This document shows, one piece after another, positions 36,619 to 45,622 of a stretch of 64,000 nt of DNA. The notes beneath the pieces were generated by a model, which worked only from the letters and a program-made list of their open reading frames with translations, was not told the origin of the DNA and searched no databases. The translations under genes were made by a program, and so were the position numbers. The number at the start of each line of letters is the position of its first letter. Position 1 is the first letter of the stretch. The DNA comes from Pseudomonas hefeiensis (GTDB lineage Bacteria > Pseudomonadota > Gammaproteobacteria > Pseudomonadales > Pseudomonadaceae): the NCBI RefSeq assembly GCF_030687835.1, contig NZ_CP117449.1, forward strand, positions 6,081,001 through 6,145,000, given 5' to 3'.

Positions 36619-39338
36619 GCGCCACCGTTGGCGAACCGGCATTGCACGTCAGGGGCCTTGAGCACCATTACGGCCAGCTTGCAGCCTTGAGCGATATCGA
36701 GTTCAGCCTGCCCATCGGCACTCGCTGCGGCCTGATCGGCCCGGACGGGGCAGGAAAATCCAGCCTGCTGGGGCTGATTGCCGGGGTCAAGAAACTCCAG
36801 ACGGGCGAGCTACAAGTACTGGGAGCGTCAATCGAGGATCGGCGCCATCGCAGTACGCTTTATCGACGCATCGCCTTCATGCCCCAAGGGCTGGGGGGCA
36901 ATCTTTATCCTGATTTGTCGATAAGCGAGAACATCCGGTTTTTCGCCACGCTGTTCGGGCTTTCACGGGCAGAATGCGAACAACGCATGGGCAAGCTACT
37001 GCTGGCGACCGACCTGCAGCGTTTTGCCGAACGTCCGGCGGGCAAACTGTCGGGGGGAATGAAACAAAAGCTCGGCCTGTGTTGCGCGCTGATCCACGAG
37101 CCGGACCTGCTGATCCTCGACGAACCCACCACCGGCGTGGACCCGCTGTCGCGCCGGCGCTTTTGGGAGCTGATAGAAGACGTGCGCCAGCAACGGCCGC
37201 AACTGACCCTGCTGGTCGCCACGGCTTATATGGAGGAAGCCGAACAGTTCGAGCATTGCCTGATGCTCGATAACGGACGTTTGATCGCCAAGGGCTTGAG
37301 CGCCGAACTGGCAGGCATCACACCCGACGGCAAGCTCGACTCGGCCTTTACCTATTTCCAGGGTGACAGCGGCCACAACACCGAGCCGCTGACGATCCCT
37401 CCCAGAACTGACAACGCCGACATCGCTATCCAGGCCCACGACCTCACCTTGCGCTTCGGTGATTTCACCGCAGTCGACAACGTCAGCTTTGCGATCGGTC
37501 GTGGTGAGATATTTGGCTTCCTGGGCTCCAACGGTTGCGGCAAGACCACCACCATGAAGGTGTTGACCGGGCTGATGCCCGCCAGTGAAGGCAGCGCCCG
37601 ACTGCTGGGTAACCCAGTCAACGCCAAGGACCTGGCCACCCGCAAACGGGTGGGCTTCATGTCTCAGAGCTTTTCACTGTACGGCGAACTGAGCGTGCGC
37701 CAGAACCTGGCCTTGCATGCGAAGCTGTTCGATCTGCCCAAGGCCGACAGCGACGTGCGCATCGACGAGCTGATCCAGCGCTTCAATCTCCAGAGCCTCG
37801 CCGACCAACCTTGCGGTGCGCTCCCCTTGGGCCTGCGTCAGCGCTTGTCCCTCGCGGTGGCGGTGCTGCACCGTCCAGAGGTGCTGATCCTCGATGAACC
37901 GACCTCAGGCGTTGACCCGGCCGCACGGGATGACTTTTGGCGGCTACTGATTGAGTTGTCCCGCGAACAGGGCGTGACGATATTTCTTTCCACGCATTTC
38001 ATGAACGAAGCCCAACGCTGCGACCGCATTTCGCTGATGCACGCCGGCAAAGTCCTGGCCTGCGATACCCCCGCAGCCCTACAGGCGCAGTTCAACGGCC
38101 AGACGCTTGAGGCCGCGTTCGTCACCTGCCTGGAACAAGCTCAAGGTGAGGCGCAGCAAGACACCACGCCCGTGTCCCTCGACAACACGGCCACTGCGCA
38201 GGATCGCTACGGCTTCAGCTTCGGCCGCCTGTTGGCCGTCGCCAGCCGGGAAGGCAAGGAACTGCTGCGAGACAAAGTGCGGATGGCGTTCGCCTTGCTC
38301 GGAGCCCTGTTCATGATGGTGATCTTCGGCTACGGCATCTCACTGGACGTGGAGAAGCTCGCCTTCGCCGTGTTCGATCAGGATCAGAGCCCGCAAAGTC
38401 GCGCTTATCTGGAGGCTTTTCGCAGCTCCCGCTATTTCGAGGAGCAGCCGGTTATCCAGGACGCGAACGCACTGCATCGGCGCTTGCAACGTTCGGAAAT
38501 CAAACTGGCCCTGCAAATCCCACCCGGCTTCGGCCGTGACCTGTATGCCGGTCGGCAACCCACCGTCGGCGCCTGGCTGGACGGCGGCATGCCGTTTCGC
38601 GCCGAAACCAGTCGCAATTATGTCCAGGCCGTGCACCAGGCCAATCTCGAACAACTGGTTGAACAGAGCAGCCCGGCGCGAAACCGGCAAACCGCAGCCA
38701 GTCTGGAGACCCGGTTTCGCTACAACCAGGACGTGGTCAGCGTGAACGCTATCGGTCCGGGCGTGATGGCGCTGATCCTCGCGTTCATTCCGGCCATGTT
38801 GACGGCCCTGGGGATCGTGCGGGAAAAGGAGCTGGGCTCGATCACCAATTTCTACGCCACGCCGCTGACCCGCCTGGAGTTCCTGCTGGGCAAACAAGCG
38901 CCCTATCTGGCGGTCAGCCTGATCAATCTGGTCCTACTGACCGCGATGAATCGCTGGCTGTTCGGCGTGCCATTCAAAGGCAGCGGCCTGACGCTGGCGT
39001 TGGGCGGGCTGCTCTACGTGCTGGCAACCACCAGCATGGGGTTGTTGATCTCGGCGTTTACCCGCACCCAGATCGCCGCGATCCTCGGCACCATGATCAT
39101 CACCAGCCTTCCGACCATCCAGTTCTCGGGGCTGATCGTGCCGCGCTCATCCCTGGACGGGGCCGCCTCGGTGATGGGCCAATTGTTCCCCGCCGGTTAT
39201 TTCCTGGACATCGCCGTCGGCACTTTCACCAAGGCTCTGGACCTGCGCCAGTTATGGCCGCAATGCCTGGCGCTACTGGGATTTTTCCTGGTGTTCACCG
39301 GGCTCAGCCTGGTCATGCTGAAAAAGCAGGAGGCCTGA
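36615..39338 (+). CDS. RbbA-type ABC transporter, fused ATPase-ATPase-permease
   Basis: 907 aa. NBD1: Walker A GPDGAGKSS (42-50), signature KLSGGMKQK (about 142), Walker B LLILDEPTTGVD. NBD2: Walker A GSNGCGKTT (about 304), Walker B VLILDEPTSGVD (about 421), but its signature reads LPLGLRQR instead of LSGGQ. C-terminal ABC2-type permease with one helix at about 555 and five after 700. This is the E. coli RbbA/YhiH layout, next to an HlyD protein and a second permease. Likely an exporter; the ribosome link reported for RbbA is not testable here. Confidence 0.9.
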   Translation: MSATVGEPALHVRGLEHHYGQLAALSDIEFSLPIGTRCGLIGPDGAGKSSLLGLIAGVKKLQTGELQVLGASIEDRRHRSTLYRRIAFMPQGLGGNLYPDLSISENIRFFATLFGLSRAECEQRMGKLLLATDLQRFAERPAGKLSGGMKQKLGLCCALIHEPDLLILDEPTTGVDPLSRRRFWELIEDVRQQRPQLTLLVATAYMEEAEQFEHCLMLDNGRLIAKGLSAELAGITPDGKLDSAFTYFQGDSGHNTEPLTIPPRTDNADIAIQAHDLTLRFGDFTAVDNVSFAIGRGEIFGFLGSNGCGKTTTMKVLTGLMPASEGSARLLGNPVNAKDLATRKRVGFMSQSFSLYGELSVRQNLALHAKLFDLPKADSDVRIDELIQRFNLQSLADQPCGALPLGLRQRLSLAVAVLHRPEVLILDEPTSGVDPAARDDFWRLLIELSREQGVTIFLSTHFMNEAQRCDRISLMHAGKVLACDTPAALQAQFNGQTLEAAFVTCLEQAQGEAQQDTTPVSLDNTATAQDRYGFSFGRLLAVASREGKELLRDKVRMAFALLGALFMMVIFGYGISLDVEKLAFAVFDQDQSPQSRAYLEAFRSSRYFEEQPVIQDANALHRRLQRSEIKLALQIPPGFGRDLYAGRQPTVGAWLDGGMPFRAETSRNYVQAVHQANLEQLVEQSSPARNRQTAASLETRFRYNQDVVSVNAIGPGVMALILAFIPAMLTALGIVREKELGSITNFYATPLTRLEFLLGKQAPYLAVSLINLVLLTAMNRWLFGVPFKGSGLTLALGGLLYVLATTSMGLLISAFTRTQIAAILGTMIITSLPTIQFSGLIVPRSSLDGAASVMGQLFPAGYFLDIAVGTFTKALDLRQLWPQCLALLGFFLVFTGLSLVMLKKQEA

Positions 39339-40456
39339 TGCACAAGCTTTCACATATCTGGCGTCTTGGCCTCAAGGAACTGACCAGCCTGCGGTATGAC
39401 TCGGTGCTGCTGCTGTTTTTGGGCTACGCGTTCACCGTGGCGATCTACATGCCGGCCGCAGGCTCGGTGATTGGCGTCCACAACGCCAGCGTGGCGGTGG
39501 TGGATGAAGACCAAAGCCATCTCTCGCGTCAATTGACCCAGGCTCTGCAACCACCGGAATTCCAGAGTCCGGTGGCGCTGCCCTATGCCGAGCTGGACAA
39601 GGTCATGGACAGTGGCCGCTACACCTTTGTCATTGACGTGCCCGCCAACTTCCAGGCCGACCTGCTCGCCGGACGCGAGCCTGCGCTGCAACTGAACGTC
39701 GATGCCACAGCCATGAGCCAGGCGTTCATGGGCGCCGGCTACATCGGGCGAATTTTTCAACAGGAACTGCTGACCTACAGCGGGCAGGCGCAAGCGACCG
39801 AACAGACACCCGTGAGGCTCACCACCCGATCGTTGTTCAACCCCAACCTTGAAGGCGGGTGGTTCCTGGCCGTGATCCAGATCGTCAACAACATCACGAT
39901 CCTGGCCATCATCCTGACGGGCACCGCGCTGCTACGCGAGCGCGAGCACGGCACCCTCGATCACCTGCTGGTGCTACCGCTGACAGCACTGGAAATCATG
40001 CTGGCGAAAATCTGGAGCAACATGCTGGTGGTGGTGCTATGCACCTGGGCCTCGCTGGAAATAGTCGTCAAGATCGCCTTGGGCGTGCCACTTGCCGGCT
40101 CCATGGTGCTATTTCTGCTGGTGACCGCGCTCTACCTGTTCGCCAGCACCGCCCTGGGCATTTTTCTCGCCACCCTTGCCCGTTCGACGCCGCAGTTCGG
40201 CTTATTGTCGATCCCGGTCATCATTCCCATGCTGCTGTTGTCGGGTGGCAGCACGCCGCTGGACAGCATGCCGCAATGGCTGCAATGGGTGATGCAAGGG
40301 TCGCCTTCGACCCATTTCGTCAGTCTCAGCGCGGCGATCCTGTTCCGTGACGCAGGCATTGGCGTGGTATGGCCGGACTTGCTGACGCTGGCGGTAATCG
40401 GGCTTGTGTTCTTTGCCATCGCCCTGGGACGGTTTCGCAAAAGCCTGGCGTCCTGA
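39338..40456 (+). CDS. ABC-2 type permease (YhhJ-like)
   Basis: 372 aa from MHKLSHIWRLGLKEL; its ATG overlaps the previous stop (TGATG), so translation is coupled. One N-terminal helix (SVLLLFLGYAFTVAIYM), a large periplasmic domain, then about five helices with the ABC-2 motif region REREHGTLDHLLVLPLTALEIM. Paralogous to the permease part of the fused ABC protein (shared KELGSIT/REHGTLDH segment). Together the three genes make one tripartite exporter. Confidence 0.9.
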   Translation: MHKLSHIWRLGLKELTSLRYDSVLLLFLGYAFTVAIYMPAAGSVIGVHNASVAVVDEDQSHLSRQLTQALQPPEFQSPVALPYAELDKVMDSGRYTFVIDVPANFQADLLAGREPALQLNVDATAMSQAFMGAGYIGRIFQQELLTYSGQAQATEQTPVRLTTRSLFNPNLEGGWFLAVIQIVNNITILAIILTGTALLREREHGTLDHLLVLPLTALEIMLAKIWSNMLVVVLCTWASLEIVVKIALGVPLAGSMVLFLLVTALYLFASTALGIFLATLARSTPQFGLLSIPVIIPMLLLSGGSTPLDSMPQWLQWVMQGSPSTHFVSLSAAILFRDAGIGVVWPDLLTLAVIGLVFFAIALGRFRKSLAS

Positions 40457-40474
40457 TAAAAGAGCAGCCTTCGT

Positions 40475-40499
40475 CAGCGCCTACCGATTCGAGGCGCTG
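40475..40499. terminator. Hairpin between exporter operon and FliL-like gene
   Basis: CAGCGCCT-ACCGATTCG-AGGCGCTG, 18 nt after the exporter stop; no T tail, so a weak terminator at best. Confidence 0.4.
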
Positions 40500-40522
40500 C
40501 CGGGGGCTACGGTCCAGCCGAT

Positions 40523-40930
40523 TTATTGAATGATCAGGTTATTGAACAACAGGTCATCCACCATCGGTTTGCCCGTCTCGTCGTTCATCACCTGCTGAGT
40601 CTGCTTCAAGGCTTCCTGACGCAGTTTTTCCTTGGCTTCGATATTGTTCATGGCCTCGGTGGTTTGCTGGGCGAACAGCGCCACCAATTTATTACGGATC
40701 AGCGGCTCGTTGGCCTTCACCGCCGCAACGGCGGCATCCCCTGTGACGCGCAGGGCGACATCAGCTTTGTACACCCTCAGCTTCGCCGAGCCGTCCAGGC
40801 CATAATTGCCTACGAACGGCGGGCTGAGGGTGATGTAATTGACCTTCGGTGCCTCGCCCTCTTTGGCTTCCTCGGCCATCGCCGTCACAGGCAACGACAG
40901 GGCCAGCATCAACATGATCCACGCTTTCAC
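40523..40930 (-). CDS. FliL-like secreted protein
   Basis: 135 aa from a GTG with GAGGAG 6 nt upstream. The N-terminus VKAWIMLMLALSLPVTAMA is a signal peptide; the rest (YITLSPPFVGNYGLDGSAKLRVYKADVALRV...LIRNKLVALFAQQT) has the FliL domain pattern. No flagellar genes are near, so it is one of the stand-alone FliL-like proteins of Pseudomonas; role unknown. Confidence 0.82.
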   Translation of the reverse strand: MKAWIMLMLALSLPVTAMAEEAKEGEAPKVNYITLSPPFVGNYGLDGSAKLRVYKADVALRVTGDAAVAAVKANEPLIRNKLVALFAQQTTEAMNNIEAKEKLRQEALKQTQQVMNDETGKPMVDDLLFNNLIIQ

Positions 40931-41080
40931 ATTCGACTCCTCATACGGTTTGCGGCCCAGCATACCGACCCGCCGTTCAAGCACAAGCTTATGGCCGGCT
41001 ATCAGGGCGGGGCATGCTCGTTGACCCGTTGACTCTCACACCTACACTTATCGGCCATCACTCCCAAAGGAATAGCCCTG

Positions 41081-42058
41081 ATGAAAGCCGTGCTGTGCAA
41101 AGAATTCGGTCCTGCCCAATCGCTGGTGCTGGAAGACGTCGCCAGCCCCGTCGCGAAGAAGAACGAAGTGCTGCTGGACGTGCATGCCGCCGGCGTGAAC
41201 TTCCCTGACACGCTGATCATCGAGGGCAAATATCAATTCAAACCACCCTTCCCGTTTTCCCCCGGTGGCGAAGCGGCGGGCGTCATCAGCGCCGTGGGTG
41301 AAAAGGTCAGCCACCTGAAGGTCGGTGACCGGGTCATGGCGCTGACCGGCTGGGGCAGTTTTGCCGAACAGGTGGCCGTGCCAGGCTACAACGTGCTGCC
41401 CATCCCCTCTTCCATGGACTTCAAGACCGCCGCCGCCTTCAGCATGACCTACGGCACCTCGATGCATGCCCTCAAGCAACGGGCCAACCTGCAACCCGGT
41501 GAAACCCTGCTGGTGCTCGGTGCATCCGGTGGCGTCGGCCTGGCGGCAGTGGAGATCGGCAAGGCCATGGGCGCCCGGGTGATCGCCGCAGCCAGCAGCG
41601 CGGAGAAACTGGCCGTGGCCAAGGCTGCCGGTGCCGACGAACTGATCAACTACAGCGAAACCAGCCTCAAGGATGAAATCAAACGCCTCACCGACGGCCA
41701 CGGCGCCGACGTGATTTACGACCCGGTGGGCGGCGACCTGTTTGACCAGGCCGTTCGCGCCATCGCTTGGAACGGCCGGCTATTGGTGGTCGGCTTTGCC
41801 AGCGGACGCATCCCCGAGCTGCCCGTAAACCTGGCCCTGCTCAAGGGCGCCGCCGTGGTCGGCGTGTTCTGGGGCTCCTTCGCCCAACGCCAACCCCAGG
41901 ACAACGCCGCCAACTTCCAGCAACTGTTCGGCTGGTTCGCCGAAGGCAAGCTCAAGCCGCTGGTCTCGCAGGTCTATCCATTGAGCAACGCCGCCCAGGC
42001 GATCAATGACCTGGGCCAGCGCAAAGCCGTGGGGAAGGTGGTGGTGCAGGTGCGCTGA
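41081..42058 (+). CDS. NADPH:quinone oxidoreductase family protein (zeta-crystallin type)
   Basis: 325 aa MDR-superfamily oxidoreductase. GroES-like N-terminal half (VLLDVHAAGVNFPDTLIIEG) and NADPH fold with GASGGVGLAAVEIGKAMGARV. The structural and catalytic zinc ligands of alcohol dehydrogenases are absent, favouring quinone/enoyl reduction. A monocistronic unit between FliL-like and glpT genes. The 268-nt gap that follows holds the glpT control region. Confidence 0.88.
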   Translation: MKAVLCKEFGPAQSLVLEDVASPVAKKNEVLLDVHAAGVNFPDTLIIEGKYQFKPPFPFSPGGEAAGVISAVGEKVSHLKVGDRVMALTGWGSFAEQVAVPGYNVLPIPSSMDFKTAAAFSMTYGTSMHALKQRANLQPGETLLVLGASGGVGLAAVEIGKAMGARVIAAASSAEKLAVAKAAGADELINYSETSLKDEIKRLTDGHGADVIYDPVGGDLFDQAVRAIAWNGRLLVVGFASGRIPELPVNLALLKGAAVVGVFWGSFAQRQPQDNAANFQQLFGWFAEGKLKPLVSQVYPLSNAAQAINDLGQRKAVGKVVVQVR

Positions 42059-42264
42059 AGTCACTCAAGCGGTCCGGGGGCCGGAAGCTGAGGACCGCAT
42101 GATTATTGAACCTGGCGATCAGGGCAACACGCTCGGCGCCCGGTATCTGCGGCCTTAATAAGGCAATTCCTACAGCGGCATCAGCGTATGCCTGAGCGAC
42201 ATGTTCATTTAAGAACATTCATCAAGGGAAATTTCCACTGTTTATGCGATGAGAAGCGATGCTA

Positions 42265-42280
42265 TTTTCGGTAACGAAAC
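42265..42280. promoter_or_regulatory. Candidate GlpR operator upstream of glpT
   Basis: TTTTCGGTAACGAAAC closely resembles the GlpR palindrome described for Pseudomonas (TTTTCG-NNNN-CGAAAA) with one end mismatch. It is 47-62 nt before the glpT start, suitable for repression relieved by glycerol-3-phosphate. Confidence 0.55.
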
Positions 42281-42326
42281 TGTAACATTCGCATCCGCAG
42301 TCATAACAAGAATCTGGAGCCCTTGA

Positions 42327-43676
42327 ATGTTTGCTTTCTTTCGTCCTGCCGCACATCAGGCGTCCCTGCCTGAAGAAAAAATAGACAGCACCTACCGACG
42401 CCTTCGCTGGCAGATTTTCGCCGGCATCTTCATCGGCTACGCCGGTTATTACCTGCTGCGCAAAAACTTCTCCCTGGCCATGCCATACCTGATCGACGAG
42501 GGCTACACCCGGGGTCAGTTGGGCCTGGCCATGTCGGCCATCGCCATCGCCTACGGGCTTTCGAAGTTCCTCATGGGCCTGGTGTCCGACCGTTCCAACC
42601 CGCGCTATTTCCTGCCATTCGGTTTGCTGGTCTCGGCGGGGGTGATGTTCGTTTTCGGTTTCGCGCCTTGGGCAACCTCCAGCGTCACCATGATGTTCAT
42701 CCTGCTGTTCATCAATGGCTGGGCCCAGGGCATGGGTTGGCCACCCAGCGGCCGGACCATGGTGCACTGGTGGTCGCAGAAAGAACGCGGCGGCGTGGTG
42801 TCGGTCTGGAACGTGGCGCATAACGTCGGCGGTGGCTTGATTGGGCCGTTGTTCCTGCTGGGGATGGGCTGGTTCAATGACTGGCATGCGGCGTTTTATG
42901 TCCCAGCAGCCGTGGCGCTACTGGTGGCGCTGTTTGCCTTCGCGACCATGCGCGACACCCCGCAATCGGTAGGTCTGCCGCCCATCGAAAAATACAAGAA
43001 CGACTACCCGGAAGGCTACGACGCCACTCACGAGAACGAGTTCAGCGCCAAGGAAATCTTCGTCAAGTACGTGCTGCGTAACAAAATGCTCTGGTACATC
43101 GCCATGGCAAACGTGTTTGTTTACCTGCTGCGCTACGGCGTGCTGGACTGGGCGCCCACCTACCTCAAGGAAGCCAAAGGCTTCACGGTGGATAAAACCT
43201 CCTGGGCGTACTTTTTGTATGAGTGGGCAGGCATCCCCGGCACGCTGCTGTGCGGCTGGATGTCGGACAAAATCTTCCGCGGCAACCGTGGCCTGACGGG
43301 CATGGTGTTCATGGCGATGGTGACCGTGGCGACGCTGGTGTACTGGCTGAACCCGGCCGGTAATCCGACCGTGGACATGATCGCCCTGGTTTCCATCGGC
43401 TTTCTGATCTACGGCCCGGTGATGTTGATCGGTTTGCAGGCCCTGGAACTGGCGCCAAAGAAAGCCGCCGGCACCGCCGCAGGTTTCACCGGGCTGTTTG
43501 GCTACCTGGGCGGCTCGGTCGCAGCCAGTGCCGCCATGGGCTACACGGTGGACCATTTCGGCTGGGACGGTGGTTTTGTATTGCTGGTGGGTGCTTGCCT
43601 GCTGGCGATGGCGTTCCTCGCGCCAACCTTGTGGCACAAGCAAATCGCCAGTCAGAGCCGCGAAGCGGTGGCCTGA
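42327..43676 (+). CDS. glpT: Glycerol-3-phosphate transporter GlpT
   Basis: 449 aa major-facilitator organophosphate:phosphate antiporter with 12 helices. Diagnostic blocks: [31 protein letters not shown] with the substrate arginine, [35 protein letters not shown] and [13 protein letters not shown]. It also imports fosfomycin in pseudomonads. A GlpR-like palindrome precedes it. Its last 25 nt overlap the convergent chaC gene. Confidence 0.95.
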   Translation: MFAFFRPAAHQASLPEEKIDSTYRRLRWQIFAGIFIGYAGYYLLRKNFSLAMPYLIDEGYTRGQLGLAMSAIAIAYGLSKFLMGLVSDRSNPRYFLPFGLLVSAGVMFVFGFAPWATSSVTMMFILLFINGWAQGMGWPPSGRTMVHWWSQKERGGVVSVWNVAHNVGGGLIGPLFLLGMGWFNDWHAAFYVPAAVALLVALFAFATMRDTPQSVGLPPIEKYKNDYPEGYDATHENEFSAKEIFVKYVLRNKMLWYIAMANVFVYLLRYGVLDWAPTYLKEAKGFTVDKTSWAYFLYEWAGIPGTLLCGWMSDKIFRGNRGLTGMVFMAMVTVATLVYWLNPAGNPTVDMIALVSIGFLIYGPVMLIGLQALELAPKKAAGTAAGFTGLFGYLGGSVAASAAMGYTVDHFGWDGGFVLLVGACLLAMAFLAPTLWHKQIASQSREAVA

Positions 43677-44320
43677 TCCAGGGCTGATTTGCAGCGCTTG
43701 AGCCGCGCCTCCAGATTCCGGTCTGGCATGGCGTGGCTGCGCAGGGCGTGAATGGTCTGCTCGACATAATCGCGCGTGGTGCCATAGCGCCCACAGGCGC
43801 TTTCGAACACCTGACTCAGCACATGGTCCGGCAAGTTGCCGGCATAGCTGGGCAGGTGCCGCTCCAGGACAAAGCCCAAGGCCTGCACCCGACTGCCATT
43901 CTCCAGACGGCAACTGAGCCAGTGCGGGCGATAGGACGGAACCGGCATCTCGCGCTGCCAGAGGGCGAACAGCGAGTCTTCGAGATTCTCCTGCGGCAAT
44001 CGGTAGGCGAAACCGCTGCACGAACCGCCGCGATCCAAACCGAACACCAACCCCGGCAACTCCGGTGTACCGCGATGTTCGTGAGACCACAGATACAAAC
44101 CGCGATGATAACCATGAACCCGGCCGCGCATCCGCTCCACCGCCATGCACTCCGGCCGCCAGATCAACGAGCCGTAAGCGAACAACCAGACCGGGCCGCC
44201 CTGGTGAAGACTCATGGTCAATTGCATCGAGGCGAGCAATTGCTCACGGGTCAGCTGCGGCCCCAGGTCGAGGTTTGGCGGGTATGGGAGGCTGGTAATG
44301 GCGGATTCGATAGAGGTCAT
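43652..44320 (-). CDS. Glutathione-specific gamma-glutamylcyclotransferase, ChaC-like
   Basis: 222 aa. Cyclotransferase motif [14 protein letters not shown] with the substrate-binding YGSL, then [31 protein letters not shown] and [11 protein letters not shown]. It cleaves glutathione to Cys-Gly and 5-oxoproline. The start at 44320 fits the family N-terminus, but the RBS is weak and an ATG at 44371 is possible. The 3' end overlaps glpT by 25 nt. Confidence 0.87.
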   Translation of the reverse strand: MTSIESAITSLPYPPNLDLGPQLTREQLLASMQLTMSLHQGGPVWLFAYGSLIWRPECMAVERMRGRVHGYHRGLYLWSHEHRGTPELPGLVFGLDRGGSCSGFAYRLPQENLEDSLFALWQREMPVPSYRPHWLSCRLENGSRVQALGFVLERHLPSYAGNLPDHVLSQVFESACGRYGTTRDYVEQTIHALRSHAMPDRNLEARLKRCKSALDQATASRL

Positions 44321-44449
44321 GGCCGGTAGCGGTTGGCTCCTCGCGAGTCGGAAGTTGGGTAGCGCCGTCATGACACTGACGCTGATCAGAATCAAGGCAA
44401 GTTGGATGCCATGAATGCCTGGAACTCAGGCATATACCTTAACGACATC

Positions 44450-44479
44450 TAGCGCGCGTGCTAAATATCGAATCGATAT
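44450..44479. promoter_or_regulatory. Two adjacent palindromes upstream of chaC
   Basis: TAGC-GCGCGT-GCTA (44450-44463) and ATATCGA-A-TCGATAT (44465-44479) lie one nucleotide apart in the 333-nt gap upstream of chaC. They are candidate operators. No gene is present in the gap. Confidence 0.4.
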
Positions 44480-44496
44480 ATCGCCAGGTATATAAC

Positions 44497-44586
44497 CCTG
44501 TGGGAGCAAGGATTGCCCGCGAAGAGAGCGATGCGCTCTTTCAGAGACCGAGGTGCCTGTTCCGCGAACAAGCTTTGCTCCCACAA
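44497..44586. repeat. REPIN: degenerate inverted REP pair
   Basis: CCTGTGGGAGCAAGGATTGC and GCGAACAAGCTTTGCTCCCACA form an imperfect inverted pair between chaC and the flavin reductase. Confidence 0.8.
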
Positions 44587-44653
44587 AGCTGAAATTCCCT
44601 CGCTACAAAAAACAGACCTCAATCAAGTTTCAAGAGCGGCTCAAGAGCGCGGC

Positions 44654-45622
44654 TCAAGAGCGCGGCGCATAGGCAAACACGTCGGCGCGCATTTGGTGGG
44701 CGTCCATTCCGGCTTCTACCAAGGCATCGAGCGTGGCATAGATCATGGCCGGCGAACCGCTGGCGTAGACATATACATCCTTGAGATTGCTGATGTCTTC
44801 GCACACAGCTTCGTGAAGCATCCCGCAACGACCTTCCCAGCCGCACAGATCGCTGACGACTTTGTGCAGATACAGATTCGGCAGTTTTTTCCACTCATCC
44901 CAATGCTCGATTTCATAGAAATCTTCCGGACGCCGCACGCCCCAATACAAATGCACCGGGTGCTTGAAGCCCGCTGCGCGACAATGTTCGATCAGGCTGT
45001 GCATCTGCGCCATGCCGGTACCGGCGGCAATCAACACCAGTGGGCCCTCCGGCAACTCGGACAAGTGGGTGTCGCCAAAGGGCATTTCGATGCGCACGTT
45101 GGGGTTGCGCTGAAGTTGCTCCAACAGCGTCTGCGCACTGTTTTCGCGCACCAATACGTGCAATTGCAGCTCGCGCCCTGAATGCGGCGCCGAGGCCAGG
45201 GAAAACGCGGATTTCTCGCCATTCTCCCGCTCGATCATCAGGTACTGCCCCGCATGATAGCGCGGCGGTTTGCCCGCCGGCGCGCGCAGGCGTACCCGCC
45301 AGACATCGCCGCCCACCTCTGCGCACTCGGTGACCTGACACGCCAGGCTGCGCACCGGCAACTCACCCGGCGACAGCACGCCATCCCACAGCACCACGCA
45401 GTCCTCCAGGGGCTCGGCGATGCAGGTGAAAATCTCACCGTGATCGCGCACTTCGCCAGCCTGCTCAACGCGGCCTTCCACCAACAACGCACCACAGACA
45501 TGGCAGTTGCCATTACGGCAGCTTTGCGGGCATTCATAGCCCAGGCGTCGCGCGCCATCGAGAATCCGCTCGGCGGGCCGGATGTCCAGCACCGCCCCGG
45601 AAGGCTGCAAGGTTACACGCAT
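44654..45622 (-). CDS. 2Fe-2S flavin reductase (CDP-6-deoxyglucoseen reductase-like)
   Basis: 322 aa. N-terminal plant-type 2Fe-2S ferredoxin domain with CPQSCRNGNCHVCGALL and a fourth Cys in IFTCIAEP; FAD domain with RYHAGQYLMIE and SAFSLASAP; NAD-binding domain with LVLIAAGTGMAQMHSLIE. It passes electrons from NAD(P)H through FAD to the cluster. Its ATG overlaps the ubiD stop (TGATG). The partner oxidoreductase is unknown. A triplicated CTCAAGAGCG-type repeat covers the 3' end. Confidence 0.87.
   Translation of the reverse strand: MRVTLQPSGAVLDIRPAERILDGARRLGYECPQSCRNGNCHVCGALLVEGRVEQAGEVRDHGEIFTCIAEPLEDCVVLWDGVLSPGELPVRSLACQVTECAEVGGDVWRVRLRAPAGKPPRYHAGQYLMIERENGEKSAFSLASAPHSGRELQLHVLVRENSAQTLLEQLQRNPNVRIEMPFGDTHLSELPEGPLVLIAAGTGMAQMHSLIEHCRAAGFKHPVHLYWGVRRPEDFYEIEHWDEWKKLPNLYLHKVVSDLCGWEGRCGMLHEAVCEDISNLKDVYVYASGSPAMIYATLDALVEAGMDAHQMRADVFAYAPRS

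Noticed and set aside
36615..39338. Sequencing fusion of two separate ABC genes
   Set aside because: The ATPase-ATPase-permease order with this length is the normal RbbA plan, and linkers are intact.
43652..43676. glpT-chaC and DedA-desaturase 3' overlaps as misassembly
   Set aside because: Both overlaps are short convergent tails with intact stops in each frame, common in compact genomes.
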